DNA of 64,000 nt from contig BNCN01000006.1 of assembly GCA_014656495.1 (NCBI GenBank), positions 1 to 64,000 of the forward strand, written 5' to 3'. Source of the DNA: Comamonas sp. KCTC 72670 (GTDB lineage Bacteria > Myxococcota > Myxococcia > Myxococcales > Myxococcaceae). Shown piece after piece: positions 27,036 through 36,191 of this stretch. The notes under the pieces are model-generated. The model searched no databases. It saw nothing but the letters and a program-made list of their open reading frames with translations, and had not been told where the DNA came from. How positions within the stretch are numbered: position 1 is the stretch's first letter; the number at the start of each line of letters is the position of its first letter. The position numbers and the translations under genes are program-made.

Positions 27036-27488
27036 TCAGAGGCTGGGTGGCGGCGGCGAGGCGGGGGGGAGCTCGGTCTCCCGCTCCTCGGCCTCCGCGG
27101 CCGCGGCCGCCTCGTCGTTGGTGGCCAGCTCCCGCAGGCGCTCCTGTTCGATGAGCGTGGCGGCGCGCACCTGCTGCTCGGCCGGGACGTGGATTTCCCA
27201 CCAGGGCAGCACATTGCCCGTGGTCAGCTTGTCCACCACGCCCGAGCGGCCGGCGCGCACCAGGACGGGGATGTTCTCGTCCTGGAGGAGCTGGGCATAG
27301 ACCTCCGCGGTGAAGGGGTCGTCGGCCGAGCCCGCCCGGACGAAGACGCGCGTGTCCAGCTCATGGGGGAGGGGCAGCCCCCGGCTGCGCATCTCCCCCT
27401 CGCTCACGAGGGGCGGGTTGCCTGGACAGTCCGCGCACTCGACGACGCTGTCCTGATATTCGGAGCCGCACCTGGCACAGTATCTCAT
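27036..27488 (-). CDS. Zinc-ribbon DUF2007 protein
   Basis: 150 residues. The first 25 residues form a small zinc ribbon (MRYCARCGSEY, then ECADCPGNPPL) with four Cys in two CxxC-type pairs. Next comes a DUF2007-like ferredoxin-type fold (TRVFVRAGSADDPFTAEVYAQLLQDENIPVLV, ending EIHVPAEQQVRAATLI) and a Glu/Ala-Pro tail. DUF2007 proteins are called putative signal-transducing proteins, but no mechanism is known. The ATG at 27488 is fixed by GGAGG 8 bases upstream and by the zinc ribbon starting there. It follows the response regulator gene by 83 bp on the same strand. Confidence 0.75.
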   Translation of the reverse strand: MRYCARCGSEYQDSVVECADCPGNPPLVSEGEMRSRGLPLPHELDTRVFVRAGSADDPFTAEVYAQLLQDENIPVLVRAGRSGVVDKLTTGNVLPWWEIHVPAEQQVRAATLIEQERLRELATNDEAAAAAEAEERETELPPASPPPPSL

Positions 27489-27571
27489 TGCCGTCCCTCC
27501 TACCCGTGGGTGTCTGGAGGGAAAGAGTAGGTCTGGCTCGCGCGGACGGCACCGGGGGCCCGCCACTTCGT

Positions 27572-27931
27572 TCAATGCCGGGCTTCGTCGCCCAGCCTGC
27601 CCAGCGCCGCGCTGAGGCGCTCCACGTCGATGGGCTTGCGCAGCACCACGTCGCAGTGTTCGGAGCCCTGCACTTGGGTGTAGCCCGACACGAGGATGAC
27701 GCGAGCGCGAGGCTCCCGCTCCTTCACCTTCTGCGCGAGCTCGGTGCCATTCATGCCCGGGAGGGATTCGTCCGTCACCACCACGTCGGGGTGCTCGGCC
27801 TCGAAGGCCTTCAGGCCGGCCACGCCGTCCGTGGCGGTGCTCACGTCGAACTCCGGCTCGAGCAGCTCCGCCAGCAGCTCCCGGCTGTCCCCGTCATCCT
27901 CGACCAGCAAGACCTTGATTCGCTCACCCAT
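27572..27931 (-). CDS. Single-domain response regulator (CheY-like)
   Basis: 119 residues, only a receiver domain. Acidic pocket EDD (residues 11-13), phospho-acceptor Asp54 in VVTDESLPGMNG, the switch Ser in VILVSGY and conserved Lys99 in VLRKP are all present. No output domain follows, so it signals by protein contact. No histidine kinase lies next to it; the partner is unknown. The NtrY-like kinase at 31812-33461, about 4 kb away, is one possible but unproven candidate. Confidence 0.92.
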   Translation of the reverse strand: MGERIKVLLVEDDGDSRELLAELLEPEFDVSTATDGVAGLKAFEAEHPDVVVTDESLPGMNGTELAQKVKEREPRARVILVSGYTQVQGSEHCDVVLRKPIDVERLSAALGRLGDEARH

Positions 27932-28100
27932 GCCTGGGGGAAACCCGCGCGCAGACGCCGTTTCGTCCGGAGCGTCCGCGAGCCCTCCGTGGCCCTCTTG
28001 TCAGGGGAGCAAGGGAGCAGGGCGGGGCGGGCCATGAAGTGCGGGGGACGGCTCACCACCAAGCGTCAGGCTGCCCATCATTGGGTTCGGAGGAAATGCC

Positions 28101-28460
28101 ATGAAGGTGTTGCTGCGTGGAGTGCACCTGGACCTGTCGGATGCTCTCAAGTCGTATGTCGACGAACACCTGGTGCGCCATATCGAACGGTTCGCGGATG
28201 ACGAGGCTGCGGAAATCGACATCTCCCTGGTGGACACCAACGGACCCAAGGGCGGCGTGGACAAGGAGTGCCGGGTGACGGTGCGGATGCCCGGGCTTTC
28301 CGCGGTGCACGTGACGGAATCGTCGGATTCCCTGTATCCGGCCATCGACGCGACGCGTGATCGCCTGGAAAGGAGCATCAAGCGGCTGCTGGACAAGCGG
28401 CGCGATGTGCATACCAACGGCCTGCCTCAGGACGTGGCGGCCGACGTGCCCACCTACTGA
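28101..28460 (+). CDS. Ribosome hibernation-promoting factor / RaiA family
   Basis: 119 residues. The fold pattern is that of HPF/YfiA: MKVLLRGVHLDLSDALKSYVDEHLVRHIERF, then AEIDISLVD and VRMPGLSAVHVTESSDSLYPAIDATRDRLERSIKR with the basic helices that contact 16S rRNA. Length fits a short HPF with a small tail, without the long-form dimerisation domain. It stalls ribosomes as inactive particles in stationary phase. Preceded by GGAGG. A strong hairpin follows. Confidence 0.9.
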   Translation: MKVLLRGVHLDLSDALKSYVDEHLVRHIERFADDEAAEIDISLVDTNGPKGGVDKECRVTVRMPGLSAVHVTESSDSLYPAIDATRDRLERSIKRLLDKRRDVHTNGLPQDVAADVPTY

Positions 28461-28491
28461 GCGCGTTCGCGCGCTTTCCCGAGCGCGGCAA

Positions 28492-28531
28492 GAGCCCGGC
28501 CTCCCAGGTCGTACACCTGGCGGCCGGGCTC
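28492..28531 (+). terminator. Terminator-like hairpin after the hibernation factor gene
   Basis: GAGCCCGGCC (28492-28501) and GGCCGGGCTC (28522-28531) form a perfect 10-bp stem; the loop carries a nested CCAGGTCGTACACCTGG hairpin. No T-run follows, so termination efficiency is uncertain. Confidence 0.6.
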
Positions 28532-28616
28532 GTCATGTCCAGTGCCCGAATCTTGCTGGGTCGGAACGGTGAACGCTATAAGCGGAACCCTTCAACCTCG
28601 GGCTAAAAGGACGGCG

Positions 28617-30710
28617 ATGGTCCGCCTCAAGTTCCTCGTCTTCGCATTCCTGGTCATCGGACTGGGCGTTGCTCATCTGCCGATGCTGTCGGGACCGCTG
28701 CGCGAGCGCGCCGTCGCCGGAGCGTCGGCCCAGGCTTCCGCGGGCGCCGCCGAGGTGGCGCGCCGTGTGGACACTCGCCGTGCCGAAGTCCAGGCGCTGG
28801 CGCTGAAACTCGCGGCGATGCCGGAAGTGGTGTCGGCCGCCGCTCCGCAGCCGTCGGAGCAGCCCGCGCCGCGCAACCAGCGTGAGCGCGAGCGCGCCGA
28901 GGCGGAGGCCGCCGCCGCCCGCGTCTTCACCGCCGAGCGCTTCGCCGCGGTTCGCGGCGCGGTCGAGGCCGTGATTCCCCAGGACCTCAAGGGCGCGGTG
29001 GTGGCCGTGGCCGCCCAGGACGCGCAGTTCCACGCCGTCGCGGGGGGCGAGCCGTCCTCCGACGCCGCGAAGCTGGATGTGGCAAGTCTCATCAAGTCCG
29101 GCGCCAGCGTGACGGAGGCCTTTGGCGCGCCGCACGCGTTCGCCGCCGTGCCCCTGGCGTGGTCCGCCGGCGCGCCGGTGGTGACGCTGGTCGTGGGCGC
29201 GCCGGTGCTCGACGCGGGCGCGCTGGACGCCGCGGTGCAGGCATCGGGCGTGGCCGCGCTCGCGCTGGTGAAGGGGGACGCGCTGGCGGGCGTCGCTGGC
29301 CCCCAGAAGCTGCTGGCGGAGGGCTCGTTCTCGAAGGTGGCGGCCGACGCTACGGGCGTGGTGCTGAGCACCGGCAAGTTCCAGGAGCTGGGCCCGGTCG
29401 CGCTGCCCGTGTTCACCCAGGGCGATGCCATGGGCGGCCAGGCGCCGCTGATGGTCGGCTCGCGCCGCGCGCTGGCCGGCACGCCGCTGGAGGTGCTCGC
29501 CATCGCCAGCACGCAGCCGGTGCTGGGCGCGCTGGCCGCGTACCAGCAGAACGCCTTGTTCGCGCTGGCGGGCCTGCTGGGCTTCAGCCTGCTGTGGACG
29601 CTGATGATGGGTTCGGGCCGCACGGACGGGGCCGACGAGGCGTCCAGTGGCAGCTCCGACACCTTGAGCCTGTCGGCCGCGATGGCCGCCGCGCCCGCCC
29701 CCGCGCCTGTCGCGACGCAGCCTCCCGCGCCCGCCGCGGAGCCTGCTCCGGCGGCCGATGCGTTCGCCTTCGCCCCGCCGGCCGCTGCCCCCGCGCCGGG
29801 CGCGGACCCGTTCGCCTTCGCGCCCCCGGCCCAGGCCCCGGTGCCCGCGGCGGACCCGTTCGCCTTCGCGCCGCCGGCCGCGGCCCCTGCGCCCGCGGCG
29901 GATCCGTTCGCCTTCGCTCCTCCCGCGCCCGCCGCGCCCCAGGCGGATCCGTTCGCGATGCCGGCGCCTGCGGGAGACCCGTTCGCGATGTCGCCCCCGG
30001 CCCAGGCGCCGGTGGGGGACCCGTTCGCCTTCGCGCCTCCTCCCGCGGCCCCCGCGCCCCAGGCGGATCCGTTCGCCTTCGCGCCCCCGGCGGCGCCGCC
30101 CGCGGCCCCGCCCTTCGGTTCGGCCGAGGCCTTCCCGTTCTCCGCGCCTCCGCCGCAGTCGGCGATGCCGTTCGACGCCTCGTCGGAGGGCTTTGGCGGC
30201 GGCCCCGAGCCCCTGTCTCCCGCAGCCCCGCGCCGTGGCGCCTTCGCCTTCGAGGACCAGCCCACGGCGGCGTACTCGCTGCAGCAGGCCGCGGACCCCT
30301 TCGCGCTGGCGGCCTCGCAGGCGGCGCCGGACAGCCCGGAGACGACGCGTGTGGCGGCGATTCCGCGCGAGCTGCTCCAGGCCAGCGCCCGTCCGCCGAC
30401 GTCGGACGCCATCCCCATGCCGGCGCCGCGTCCCGCGGCCGCCCAGGCCGCGATTCCGCTGCCGGGCCTGGGCAACTCCGCGGTGGCCCTCTCCGACGAG
30501 CAGCACTTCCAGGACGTCTTCCGCGAGTTCGTCTCCACCCGTGAGCGGTGCGGCGAGGCGGCGGACGGCCTGACGTACGACAAGTTCGTGCAGAAGCTGC
30601 GCAAGAACAAGGAGCAGCTCGTCCAGAAGTACGCGTGCAAGACGGTGCGCTTCCAGGTCTACGTGAAGGAAGGCAAGGCGGCCCTCAAGGCCACGCCCGT
30701 GAAGGACTGA
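28617..30710 (+). CDS. MXAN_5187-like membrane protein with Ala/Pro repeat linker
   Basis: 697 residues. TM1 covers about residues 4-22 ([19 protein letters not shown]) and TM2 about 311-331 ([20 protein letters not shown]). Between them lies a periplasmic domain of roughly 280 residues. After TM2 comes a cytoplasmic low-complexity linker (about 340-620) with many DPFAFAPPA repeats. The C-terminal 90 residues ([55 protein letters not shown]) match the conserved domain that closes myxobacterial MXAN_5187-type proteins. The ATG at 28617 follows AAAAGGA. Topology resembles a sensor or scaffold; function is not known. Confidence 0.8.
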   Translation: MVRLKFLVFAFLVIGLGVAHLPMLSGPLRERAVAGASAQASAGAAEVARRVDTRRAEVQALALKLAAMPEVVSAAAPQPSEQPAPRNQRERERAEAEAAAARVFTAERFAAVRGAVEAVIPQDLKGAVVAVAAQDAQFHAVAGGEPSSDAAKLDVASLIKSGASVTEAFGAPHAFAAVPLAWSAGAPVVTLVVGAPVLDAGALDAAVQASGVAALALVKGDALAGVAGPQKLLAEGSFSKVAADATGVVLSTGKFQELGPVALPVFTQGDAMGGQAPLMVGSRRALAGTPLEVLAIASTQPVLGALAAYQQNALFALAGLLGFSLLWTLMMGSGRTDGADEASSGSSDTLSLSAAMAAAPAPAPVATQPPAPAAEPAPAADAFAFAPPAAAPAPGADPFAFAPPAQAPVPAADPFAFAPPAAAPAPAADPFAFAPPAPAAPQADPFAMPAPAGDPFAMSPPAQAPVGDPFAFAPPPAAPAPQADPFAFAPPAAPPAAPPFGSAEAFPFSAPPPQSAMPFDASSEGFGGGPEPLSPAAPRRGAFAFEDQPTAAYSLQQAADPFALAASQAAPDSPETTRVAAIPRELLQASARPPTSDAIPMPAPRPAAAQAAIPLPGLGNSAVALSDEQHFQDVFREFVSTRERCGEAADGLTYDKFVQKLRKNKEQLVQKYACKTVRFQVYVKEGKAALKATPVKD
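29755..30100 (+). repeat. Degenerate tandem repeats encoding DPFAFAPPA units
   Basis: About nine copies of a 36-57-base unit centred on GATCCGTTCGCCTTCGCGCC or a close variant. They encode an Ala/Pro linker with regularly spaced DPFAFA or DPFAM cores. The DNA repeats are imperfect, mostly at third codon positions, which points to selection on the peptide. Confidence 0.8.
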
Positions 30711-30739
30711 GCGGCCTTCCACCGCGATGCCGCATCCCG

Positions 30740-30776
30740 AAGGCCCGGGGTCTCCCAGGAGACTCCGGGCCTTTTC
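30740..30776 (+). terminator. Rho-independent terminator
   Basis: AAGGCCCGGGGTCTCC pairs with GGAGACTCCGGGCCTT and is followed by TTTCG, 30 bases behind the MXAN_5187-like gene. Confidence 0.85.
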
Positions 30777-30838
30777 GCGTCGTGCGTCCCCGGGCCGGTG
30801 TCCCGGCCGGCGGTTATAGACGGCCGCGGAGGCCGTCC

Positions 30839-30973
30839 ATGGACAACGCCGTCGACCTGGGCATCGCCATCGTGGCCGAGGTCATCGCGACCTCGGCGCT
30901 CAAGCGCTCGAACGGCTTCACGCGGCTGGGGCCCTCCCTGCTCGTGGTGCTGGGCCATGGGTCGGCTCACTGA
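30839..30973 (+). pseudogene. Truncated SMR (EmrE/SugE-type) efflux protein remnant
   Basis: 44 residues. [21 protein letters not shown] is the very conserved first helix of small multidrug resistance proteins, including the catalytic membrane Glu (AEVIATS). [15 protein letters not shown] matches the loop and the start of helix 2 (GYGVAF in intact members), then a stop follows. Intact SMR proteins have four helices and about 105-110 residues, so roughly 60% is missing. GGAGG still precedes the ATG by 6 bases. The loss occurred just before the Tcmp-like methyltransferase gene, which starts 13 bases further on. Confidence 0.85.
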
Positions 30974-30985
30974 AGGAGGCGGAAG

Positions 30986-31810
30986 ATGCAGACGCGCTAC
31001 GTGCCCAACCTCACGGGCATTCCCGAGACGATGCTCTGGACGTTGCACAACCGGGCCGGGGAGGCGAAGCGGCCGGACGGCATCCTCGAGGACCCGGAGG
31101 TGGTGCGCATCTACGAGGCCATCGACTACGACTTCCGCAGGTCGTTTGGCCGCGCGGAGCCGTCACATGCCATCCGCGCGGTGGAGATGGACCGCATCGT
31201 CCGCACGTGGCTGGCCTCCCATCCAGAGGGCTTCGTGGTGTCGTTGGGGGAGGGGCTGGAGACGCAGGCCCATCGGCTGGACAACGGGCAGCTGCGCTGG
31301 CTGAGCGTGGACCTGCCGGAGGCGATGACCCTCAGGGAGCGCTTCCTCACGCCGAACGCGCGGTTGCGGCACTGCCCGGTGAGCGCCCTGGACCGCGCGT
31401 GGATGGGGCAGGTGGACGCCAGCCAGGGCGTGTTCATCATCGCGCAGGGCCTGTTCATGTACTTCGAGGAGGATGCGGTCCGGCAACTCCTCGTGGACAT
31501 CGCCGAGCGCTTCCCTGGCGCCGAGCTGCTCTTCGACACGATTCCCCGGTGGTTCTCGCGGCGGACGCTCAAGGGGCTGCATCGCACGCTGGCGTACCGG
31601 CTTCCCCCGATGCCCTGGGGCATCAACCGCGACGAGGTGGAGGCGACCCTGAAGCGGTGGGAGCCGCGCATCACCCGCGTGACGTTGCATCCCTACACGT
31701 TCCCGCGAGGGATTCCCCGCTACAGCTACAACCTCATCAACCACGTGCCCTGGTTGAAGGAGCGCATGCCCTCGTTGGTTCACGCCCGCTTCGCGCGGCG
31801 CGAGGCCTGA
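30986..31810 (+). CDS. Class I SAM-dependent methyltransferase, Tcmp/LCM type
   Basis: 274 residues. Family blocks of leucine-carboxymethyltransferase-like O-methyltransferases are visible: RAVEMDRIVRTWLASHPEGFVVSLGEGLETQAHR (SAM binding), WLSVDLPEAMTLRERFL, then GVFIIAQGLFMYFEEDAVRQLLVDIAERFPGAELLFDTIPRW. Members methylate carboxyls or hydroxyls in polyketide pathways. No biosynthetic cluster surrounds it, so the substrate is unknown. AAGGAGG 9 bases upstream supports the start. Its 5' flank contains the SMR remnant; loss of the SMR downstream part may have brought the gene under a new context. Confidence 0.85.
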   Translation: MQTRYVPNLTGIPETMLWTLHNRAGEAKRPDGILEDPEVVRIYEAIDYDFRRSFGRAEPSHAIRAVEMDRIVRTWLASHPEGFVVSLGEGLETQAHRLDNGQLRWLSVDLPEAMTLRERFLTPNARLRHCPVSALDRAWMGQVDASQGVFIIAQGLFMYFEEDAVRQLLVDIAERFPGAELLFDTIPRWFSRRTLKGLHRTLAYRLPPMPWGINRDEVEATLKRWEPRITRVTLHPYTFPRGIPRYSYNLINHVPWLKERMPSLVHARFARREA

Positions 31811-31811
31811 C

Positions 31812-33461
31812 TCAGCTCGCGCGCGGCAGCACCAGGCTGAAGCGAGCGCCCTGGCCGGGCTCGCCGCCCACCTCGAGCTTGCCGCCGTGCTCCTGGAGGA
31901 TGCGCGCGGCGATGGCGAGCCCGAGGCCCGTGCCACCGTCCTTGGTGGTGAAGTAGGGCTCGAAGACGCGGGCCCGGTGTTCGGGCGGGATGCCGGGGCC
32001 GCTGTCCTCCACCTCGACGACGGCGTCGGCGTCCGTGGAGCGCACGCGCACGCGCAGGGTGCCTCCGGTGGTGGCCATGGCCTCCTCGGCGTTCTTCACC
32101 AGGTTCACCAGCACCTGCGTGAGCTGGTCCCGGTCCGCCCTCGCCACCACGCCCGTCTGGAGCGTGGGCCGAATCTGGATGCCAGGGGGCGGCGTGGCGT
32201 ACAGCGACAACACGCTCTGCGCCAGCTCCCCCAGGTCCACCGGCGCGAGCTGGGGCTTGGGCATCCGCGCGAAGTGGCTGAACTCGTCGACGATGCGCCG
32301 CAGCCGGTCCACCTCCTCGAGCACCACGCCCGCGCTCTCCTTGAACATGTCGGGGAAGCGGGGGTGCTTCGCCTCCTGCGCGGCCTGGAGCGTCTCCAGC
32401 GACATGCGGATGGGCGTCAGCGGGTTCTTGATTTCGTGCGCCAGGCGCCGCGCCACTTCCTGCCACGCGGCGATGCGCTCGCTGGCCATGAGCCGCTCGG
32501 TGGTGGCCTTCAGCTCGGAGGTCATGTGATTGAAGGTGCGGACCAGCTCGCCCACCTCGCCGCTGGCCTCCACCGTGACTTGGGCCTCCAGCGCGCCCTC
32601 CGCCACGCGACGGGCGCCGCGGGTGAGGGCCTCCACCGGCCGCGTCATCCACCGGGACACCAGCACGCCCAGCAGCACCGCGAAGGCGCCACCCAGCGCC
32701 GCCAGCAGGAGGAAGGCGCGCATGACGCCCTGCTCGGCGTCGCGCGCGGCGGCGCGGCTGAAGACGAGCTGCACCGAGCCCGCGTCGCCCAACGGCAGCG
32801 TCTTCGTCACCGTCGGAGGCTCGGCGGTGCCTGCGCGGGCGAGCGCGGTGTCTCCGGCGAGCAGCGTCACCTGCGTCTGGGTGAGGCGCGCCAGGTGCTG
32901 CGCCAGGGCCTCGTCGAGCAGCACGCCGCCCACGGCCCACAGGCGCAGGTCGCCGAAGTCCACGGGCCGGGCGGTGACGAGCGCGGGGAGCTGGCGCAAG
33001 CCCGACGCGGTGCGGACCTCCACGCGCACCGGCACGGGCTGGGAGGACTTCTCCCGGGTGACGGCGAACAGGACCGGGTCCGGGTCTCCGCGGCGCGCGG
33101 GGAGGTGGCCGGAGGAGAGCACCGTGCCGTGGCGGTCGAAGAGCGTCAGCACGCTCAGTCCGCGGGTCTTCATCAGGCCCTCGGCGGTGCCAGCCTGGAT
33201 GGCGCGGGTGGGCCGGTCCCGGGCCTCGCGCGCCAGGTCCTCCATGATGGTGCTTTCGACCAGCTCCTCCACCGCGCGGCGGGCGGCGGCGCTGCTGCGC
33301 TCCAGCGACTCCTGCGCGGAGGCGGTGGCGGCCTCCATGCGCGCGTCCAGCTCGCGCGACAAGGTGTCGCGCAAACGGGTGAGGGTGGGGGGGACGACCA
33401 CCGCGAGCGGAACCAGGGCCAGCAACGCGAAGGCGAGCGCCAGCCGTGTCCTCAAGCGCAT
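31812..33461 (-). CDS. NtrY-like membrane sensor histidine kinase
   Basis: 549 residues. TM1 is about residues 6-28 (LALAFALLALVPLAVVVPPTL), followed by a sensing domain of about 215 residues. TM2 lies near 245-268, followed by HAMP, the H-box LAHEIKNPLTPI (His342) and the HATPase_c domain with DQLTQVLVNLVKNAEEAM (N box), EDSGPGIP (G1) and GGTGLGLAI (G2). An active kinase is expected. No response regulator is adjacent. It is the last gene of the operon pbp-VCBS-SBP-kinase, 10 bp behind the peptide-binding protein gene, which suggests that its periplasmic domain listens to that protein or to wall metabolism (inference). Confidence 0.92.
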   Translation of the reverse strand: MRLRTRLALAFALLALVPLAVVVPPTLTRLRDTLSRELDARMEAATASAQESLERSSAAARRAVEELVESTIMEDLAREARDRPTRAIQAGTAEGLMKTRGLSVLTLFDRHGTVLSSGHLPARRGDPDPVLFAVTREKSSQPVPVRVEVRTASGLRQLPALVTARPVDFGDLRLWAVGGVLLDEALAQHLARLTQTQVTLLAGDTALARAGTAEPPTVTKTLPLGDAGSVQLVFSRAAARDAEQGVMRAFLLLAALGGAFAVLLGVLVSRWMTRPVEALTRGARRVAEGALEAQVTVEASGEVGELVRTFNHMTSELKATTERLMASERIAAWQEVARRLAHEIKNPLTPIRMSLETLQAAQEAKHPRFPDMFKESAGVVLEEVDRLRRIVDEFSHFARMPKPQLAPVDLGELAQSVLSLYATPPPGIQIRPTLQTGVVARADRDQLTQVLVNLVKNAEEAMATTGGTLRVRVRSTDADAVVEVEDSGPGIPPEHRARVFEPYFTTKDGGTGLGLAIAARILQEHGGKLEVGGEPGQGARFSLVLPRAS

Positions 33462-33471
33462 CGCGGTCTCC

Positions 33472-34842
33472 TCAAGGACGTCCTCCCAGCGCCGCCCCCT
33501 CGGCTGGAAGCACGTACAGTCCGTCCAGCGAGGGCAGGCCTTGTGCGTCCATCATCACCCCGCCCACGTCCGGCGCGAAGCGCATTCCCAGGCCTTGTGC
33601 GTAGAGCGGCACCAGGGGCACGGACCCGGCCAGGGCCAGGGCTCGCTCCCGGGCCCGGGCGTCCCGCGCGGTGGCGGCCGGCAGCGCGCCGATGGCCGGC
33701 AGCTCCACGCCCAGCAAGTCCCTCCGCCCGCCCGCCTCCAGCACCACCGCCAGCGCGGGGCCCGGGACGGGAGGCAGGAGCAGCGCGTGCAGCATCAGCT
33801 CGAAGTCACCCTTGGCCCACCGGGCGCGCAGCGCCGCGCGAGAGAGGGCTTCCAGCGCCACGGTGTAGCCGCGGTCATGCAGCTTCACCTGGATGCGCTC
33901 GGCCACCGCGCGCTGGTCCTCCACCGAGGCGTCGTAGAGCAGCGTCACCGTCCGCGAGGGCGTCGCGGGGGGCGCGGCCGGGCGGGGACGGCCGGGCGCG
34001 TCCAGCAGCGCCGGGGGCAGCAGGTGCGGCATGGGCTGCGCGGGGGCCTGGACGAAGAGGCGCGTCAGGTCCTCGCGGTCGATGGCGCTCTCCACGGCCT
34101 GCCGGAAGTCCGCGGGCAGCCGGCGGGGGGAGAACGCGAGGAACGTGGCGTAGAGCGCCGTCCCCGCGACGGAGTCCGTCTCCGACGCGACGCCCAGCTC
34201 CACCTGCACCTGGCGGGACGACCACAGGCGTGACAGGCCGCGCTGGTCCGTGGCGGTGAGCTGCAGTCGGTCCAGGTATGGGCGGCCCTGGGGCCAGGCG
34301 AGCTGGGCCTCCAATGCGCCACGTCCCGCGGCGGTGAAGGGGCCCACGGGGGTCGCGGACACGGGCGGCGCCAGGGCCGGGTGGCACAGCGCGCGCTCCA
34401 GGTCCGGCCAGGGATAGGACAGCGGGAGCTCCAGCACGGCGCCGCGAGGTGTCAGTTGCCGCGCTTCACCGCGCACGGCGTGGAGGAGGGCCCGGTAGGG
34501 CGAGGCGCCTTCGTTGCTGGCCAGCCGCATCCACGCGCGCGCGAGCCCCTGGGCGGAGGTGGCGCTGGGGAGGGTGAGCTGCAGGGCCTGCGCGGTGGGC
34601 CGCGACAGCTGGCGTGCGAGCGCGGGCACCGCACCTTCGTCTCGCGTGTCCTGGCACACCGGGCGGGTGAGCAGCCCCAGCAGCGTCGCCTCCAGGGGCG
34701 TGTCGGCGAGCGCGGGCTCACCAATCTCGGGAGGGCCGCCATGGGCGACGCGCAGCTCGCCGCCATAACGGGGGCGGCCCGCGGCCTGGGCGGACGCGGA
34801 CGCGAGCAGCGCGACGCAGGCGAGGGTGGAGCGGAGTCTCAT
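33472..34842 (-). CDS. Family-5 (peptide/oligopeptide) solute-binding protein
   Basis: 456 residues. A Sec signal peptide (MRLRSTLACVALLASASAQA) is followed by RPRYGGELRVAHGGPPEIGEPALADT, the typical beginning of SBP_bac_5 proteins (OppA, DppA, MppA). Later blocks include RRLPADFRQAVESAIDREDLTR and the lobe-2 segment VTLLYDASVEDQRAVAERIQVKLHDRGYTVAL. OppA-type proteins are often about 500-550 residues, so it is somewhat short. No permease or ATPase genes are nearby, so it may be a sensor component and not a transporter part. ATG overlaps the stop of the VCBS gene by 4 bp. A periplasmic location follows from the signal peptide. Confidence 0.82.
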   Translation of the reverse strand: MRLRSTLACVALLASASAQAAGRPRYGGELRVAHGGPPEIGEPALADTPLEATLLGLLTRPVCQDTRDEGAVPALARQLSRPTAQALQLTLPSATSAQGLARAWMRLASNEGASPYRALLHAVRGEARQLTPRGAVLELPLSYPWPDLERALCHPALAPPVSATPVGPFTAAGRGALEAQLAWPQGRPYLDRLQLTATDQRGLSRLWSSRQVQVELGVASETDSVAGTALYATFLAFSPRRLPADFRQAVESAIDREDLTRLFVQAPAQPMPHLLPPALLDAPGRPRPAAPPATPSRTVTLLYDASVEDQRAVAERIQVKLHDRGYTVALEALSRAALRARWAKGDFELMLHALLLPPVPGPALAVVLEAGGRRDLLGVELPAIGALPAATARDARARERALALAGSVPLVPLYAQGLGMRFAPDVGGVMMDAQGLPSLDGLYVLPAEGAALGGRP

Positions 34843-36191
34843 GGCGCACCCTGGCGCAGGAGGAAGAGCTCGCTGGTGCCATCCGGCTTCCAGAGGCCCA
34901 CGATGACCTCGTGGCGTTTGTCGCCATCCAGGTTGGCCGTCACCACGTACAGCGCGCGGCCCGTGGGCAGGGCGCCCTGCCACAGGGGCTCGTGCGTGCC
35001 CGGGTCGTCCCCGGTGGTGGCGAACACACGGACCCGGTCCGGGGATGGGGCGAGCTGGGGCGAGGTGGTGATGAGCTCCGGGACGCCGTCGCCATTCAAG
35101 TCTCCCAGCGCGCTGCCCGCGCCCAGGTTGCTCCATCGCAGGGGCGAGGCCCCGGCGTGCGCGTAATACGCGGCGGAGCCATCGGGGTGGACGAACAGCA
35201 TCCGCTGCGCCTCCAGGCTGGCGGTGGTGAAGGGCGCGGGCACCGTCAGCGACCGGCCCTCCGCCAGCGTCACCGTGGGGGCGAAGGCCGTCTGTCCCGG
35301 GACGAAGCTCCCGCGCTCCACGGCGCCCAGCGGAGCCTGGTCCACGGTGCCCACCGTGCGGAGCGTGCCCCGGGCCTTGTCCAGCGCGAGCAGCTCGCCG
35401 TGCGCATGGCGCGTGCTCCACGCGGCCACGCGGGGCGGGCCTGGGAGGATGGCCAGCGCGCCGAAGGGCTCTCGGGTGGTGGCGCTCGCGGCGGGCAGGG
35501 CCTCCAGCGCCTTGCGCGCGATGAGCCGGCCGCTGGCGTCGAAGACGGAGACGTCGTGCTCCGTGAGGGCCACGACCTCCTCGCGGCCATCCCCATCCAA
35601 ATCCCCCGCGGCGAGCGCCGCCAGCGGATGCTCCAGGGTGGCCAGGGTGGCCCCCATCAAGCGGATGCCCTGGAGCGGTGTCTCGGTCGGCACCGGGGGC
35701 GTGGTGCCACCGGCCTCCAGCGCGAGCGCCAGCACCGCGGCGTCGGCTGGCACCGTCTCCACCACCGTGGCGGCGGGTCGCGCGGGGCGCGTGGGCGTGC
35801 GGCCGGACCAGAAGTTCACCCAGGTGCCCAGCACGTCGCCTCGGGCCCGCAGCTCCCCGCCTTCGATGTCCAGCGAGATGCGCATGAGCGTCCGCGCGCC
35901 CTGGGCACGGGCCTGGGCTTCCGCGGCCTCGGCCGTGGGCGCCTCCAGCACCACGGGCGCGAGTCCGGCGGAGGCCAGCTGCGAGGCCAGCAGCGTGCTC
36001 ACCGCGCGGCGCAGCTCGGCGGAGGCGCCCGTGACATTCACCGCGACGGGCGCCTCCACGCGCTGCGCGCGCACGGCCGCCGTCACCTGCCGGGTGAGCC
36101 GGGGGATGGCGGCGGTGCTGTCCGAGGACGCGAGGACGGACGGGGCCGCGAGCGCGGCCAGGACCGGGGCCCAGACCCAGGCGCGGCTCAC
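34839..36191 (-). CDS. Exported VCBS/FG-GAP-repeat protein
   Basis: 450 residues with a signal peptide (VWAPVLAALAAPSVLASS). The N-terminal part (about 25-145) resembles the alpha/beta domain of TolB-like or curli-associated proteins (ATLLASQLASAGL-like helix-strand patterning). The rest is a beta-propeller with at least three Ca-loop repeats: AGDLDGDGREEVV, GDLNGDGVPELIT and TANLDGDKRHEVIVG. Probably a periplasmic protein-protein or carbohydrate interaction module. It overlaps both neighbours by 4 bp (PBP upstream, binding protein downstream), so all are co-translated. Confidence 0.78.
   Translation of the reverse strand: MSRAWVWAPVLAALAAPSVLASSDSTAAIPRLTRQVTAAVRAQRVEAPVAVNVTGASAELRRAVSTLLASQLASAGLAPVVLEAPTAEAAEAQARAQGARTLMRISLDIEGGELRARGDVLGTWVNFWSGRTPTRPARPAATVVETVPADAAVLALALEAGGTTPPVPTETPLQGIRLMGATLATLEHPLAALAAGDLDGDGREEVVALTEHDVSVFDASGRLIARKALEALPAASATTREPFGALAILPGPPRVAAWSTRHAHGELLALDKARGTLRTVGTVDQAPLGAVERGSFVPGQTAFAPTVTLAEGRSLTVPAPFTTASLEAQRMLFVHPDGSAAYYAHAGASPLRWSNLGAGSALGDLNGDGVPELITTSPQLAPSPDRVRVFATTGDDPGTHEPLWQGALPTGRALYVVTANLDGDKRHEVIVGLWKPDGTSELFLLRQGAP

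Noticed and set aside
28533..30722. A 729-residue Arg-rich frame antisense to the MXAN_5187-like gene
   Set aside because: It mirrors the Ala/Pro repeats of the sense gene and shows no motif or ribosome site.
30986..31810. Methyltransferase as part of a polyketide cluster
   Set aside because: No PKS, NRPS or tailoring genes are within the window, although the family often occurs in such clusters.
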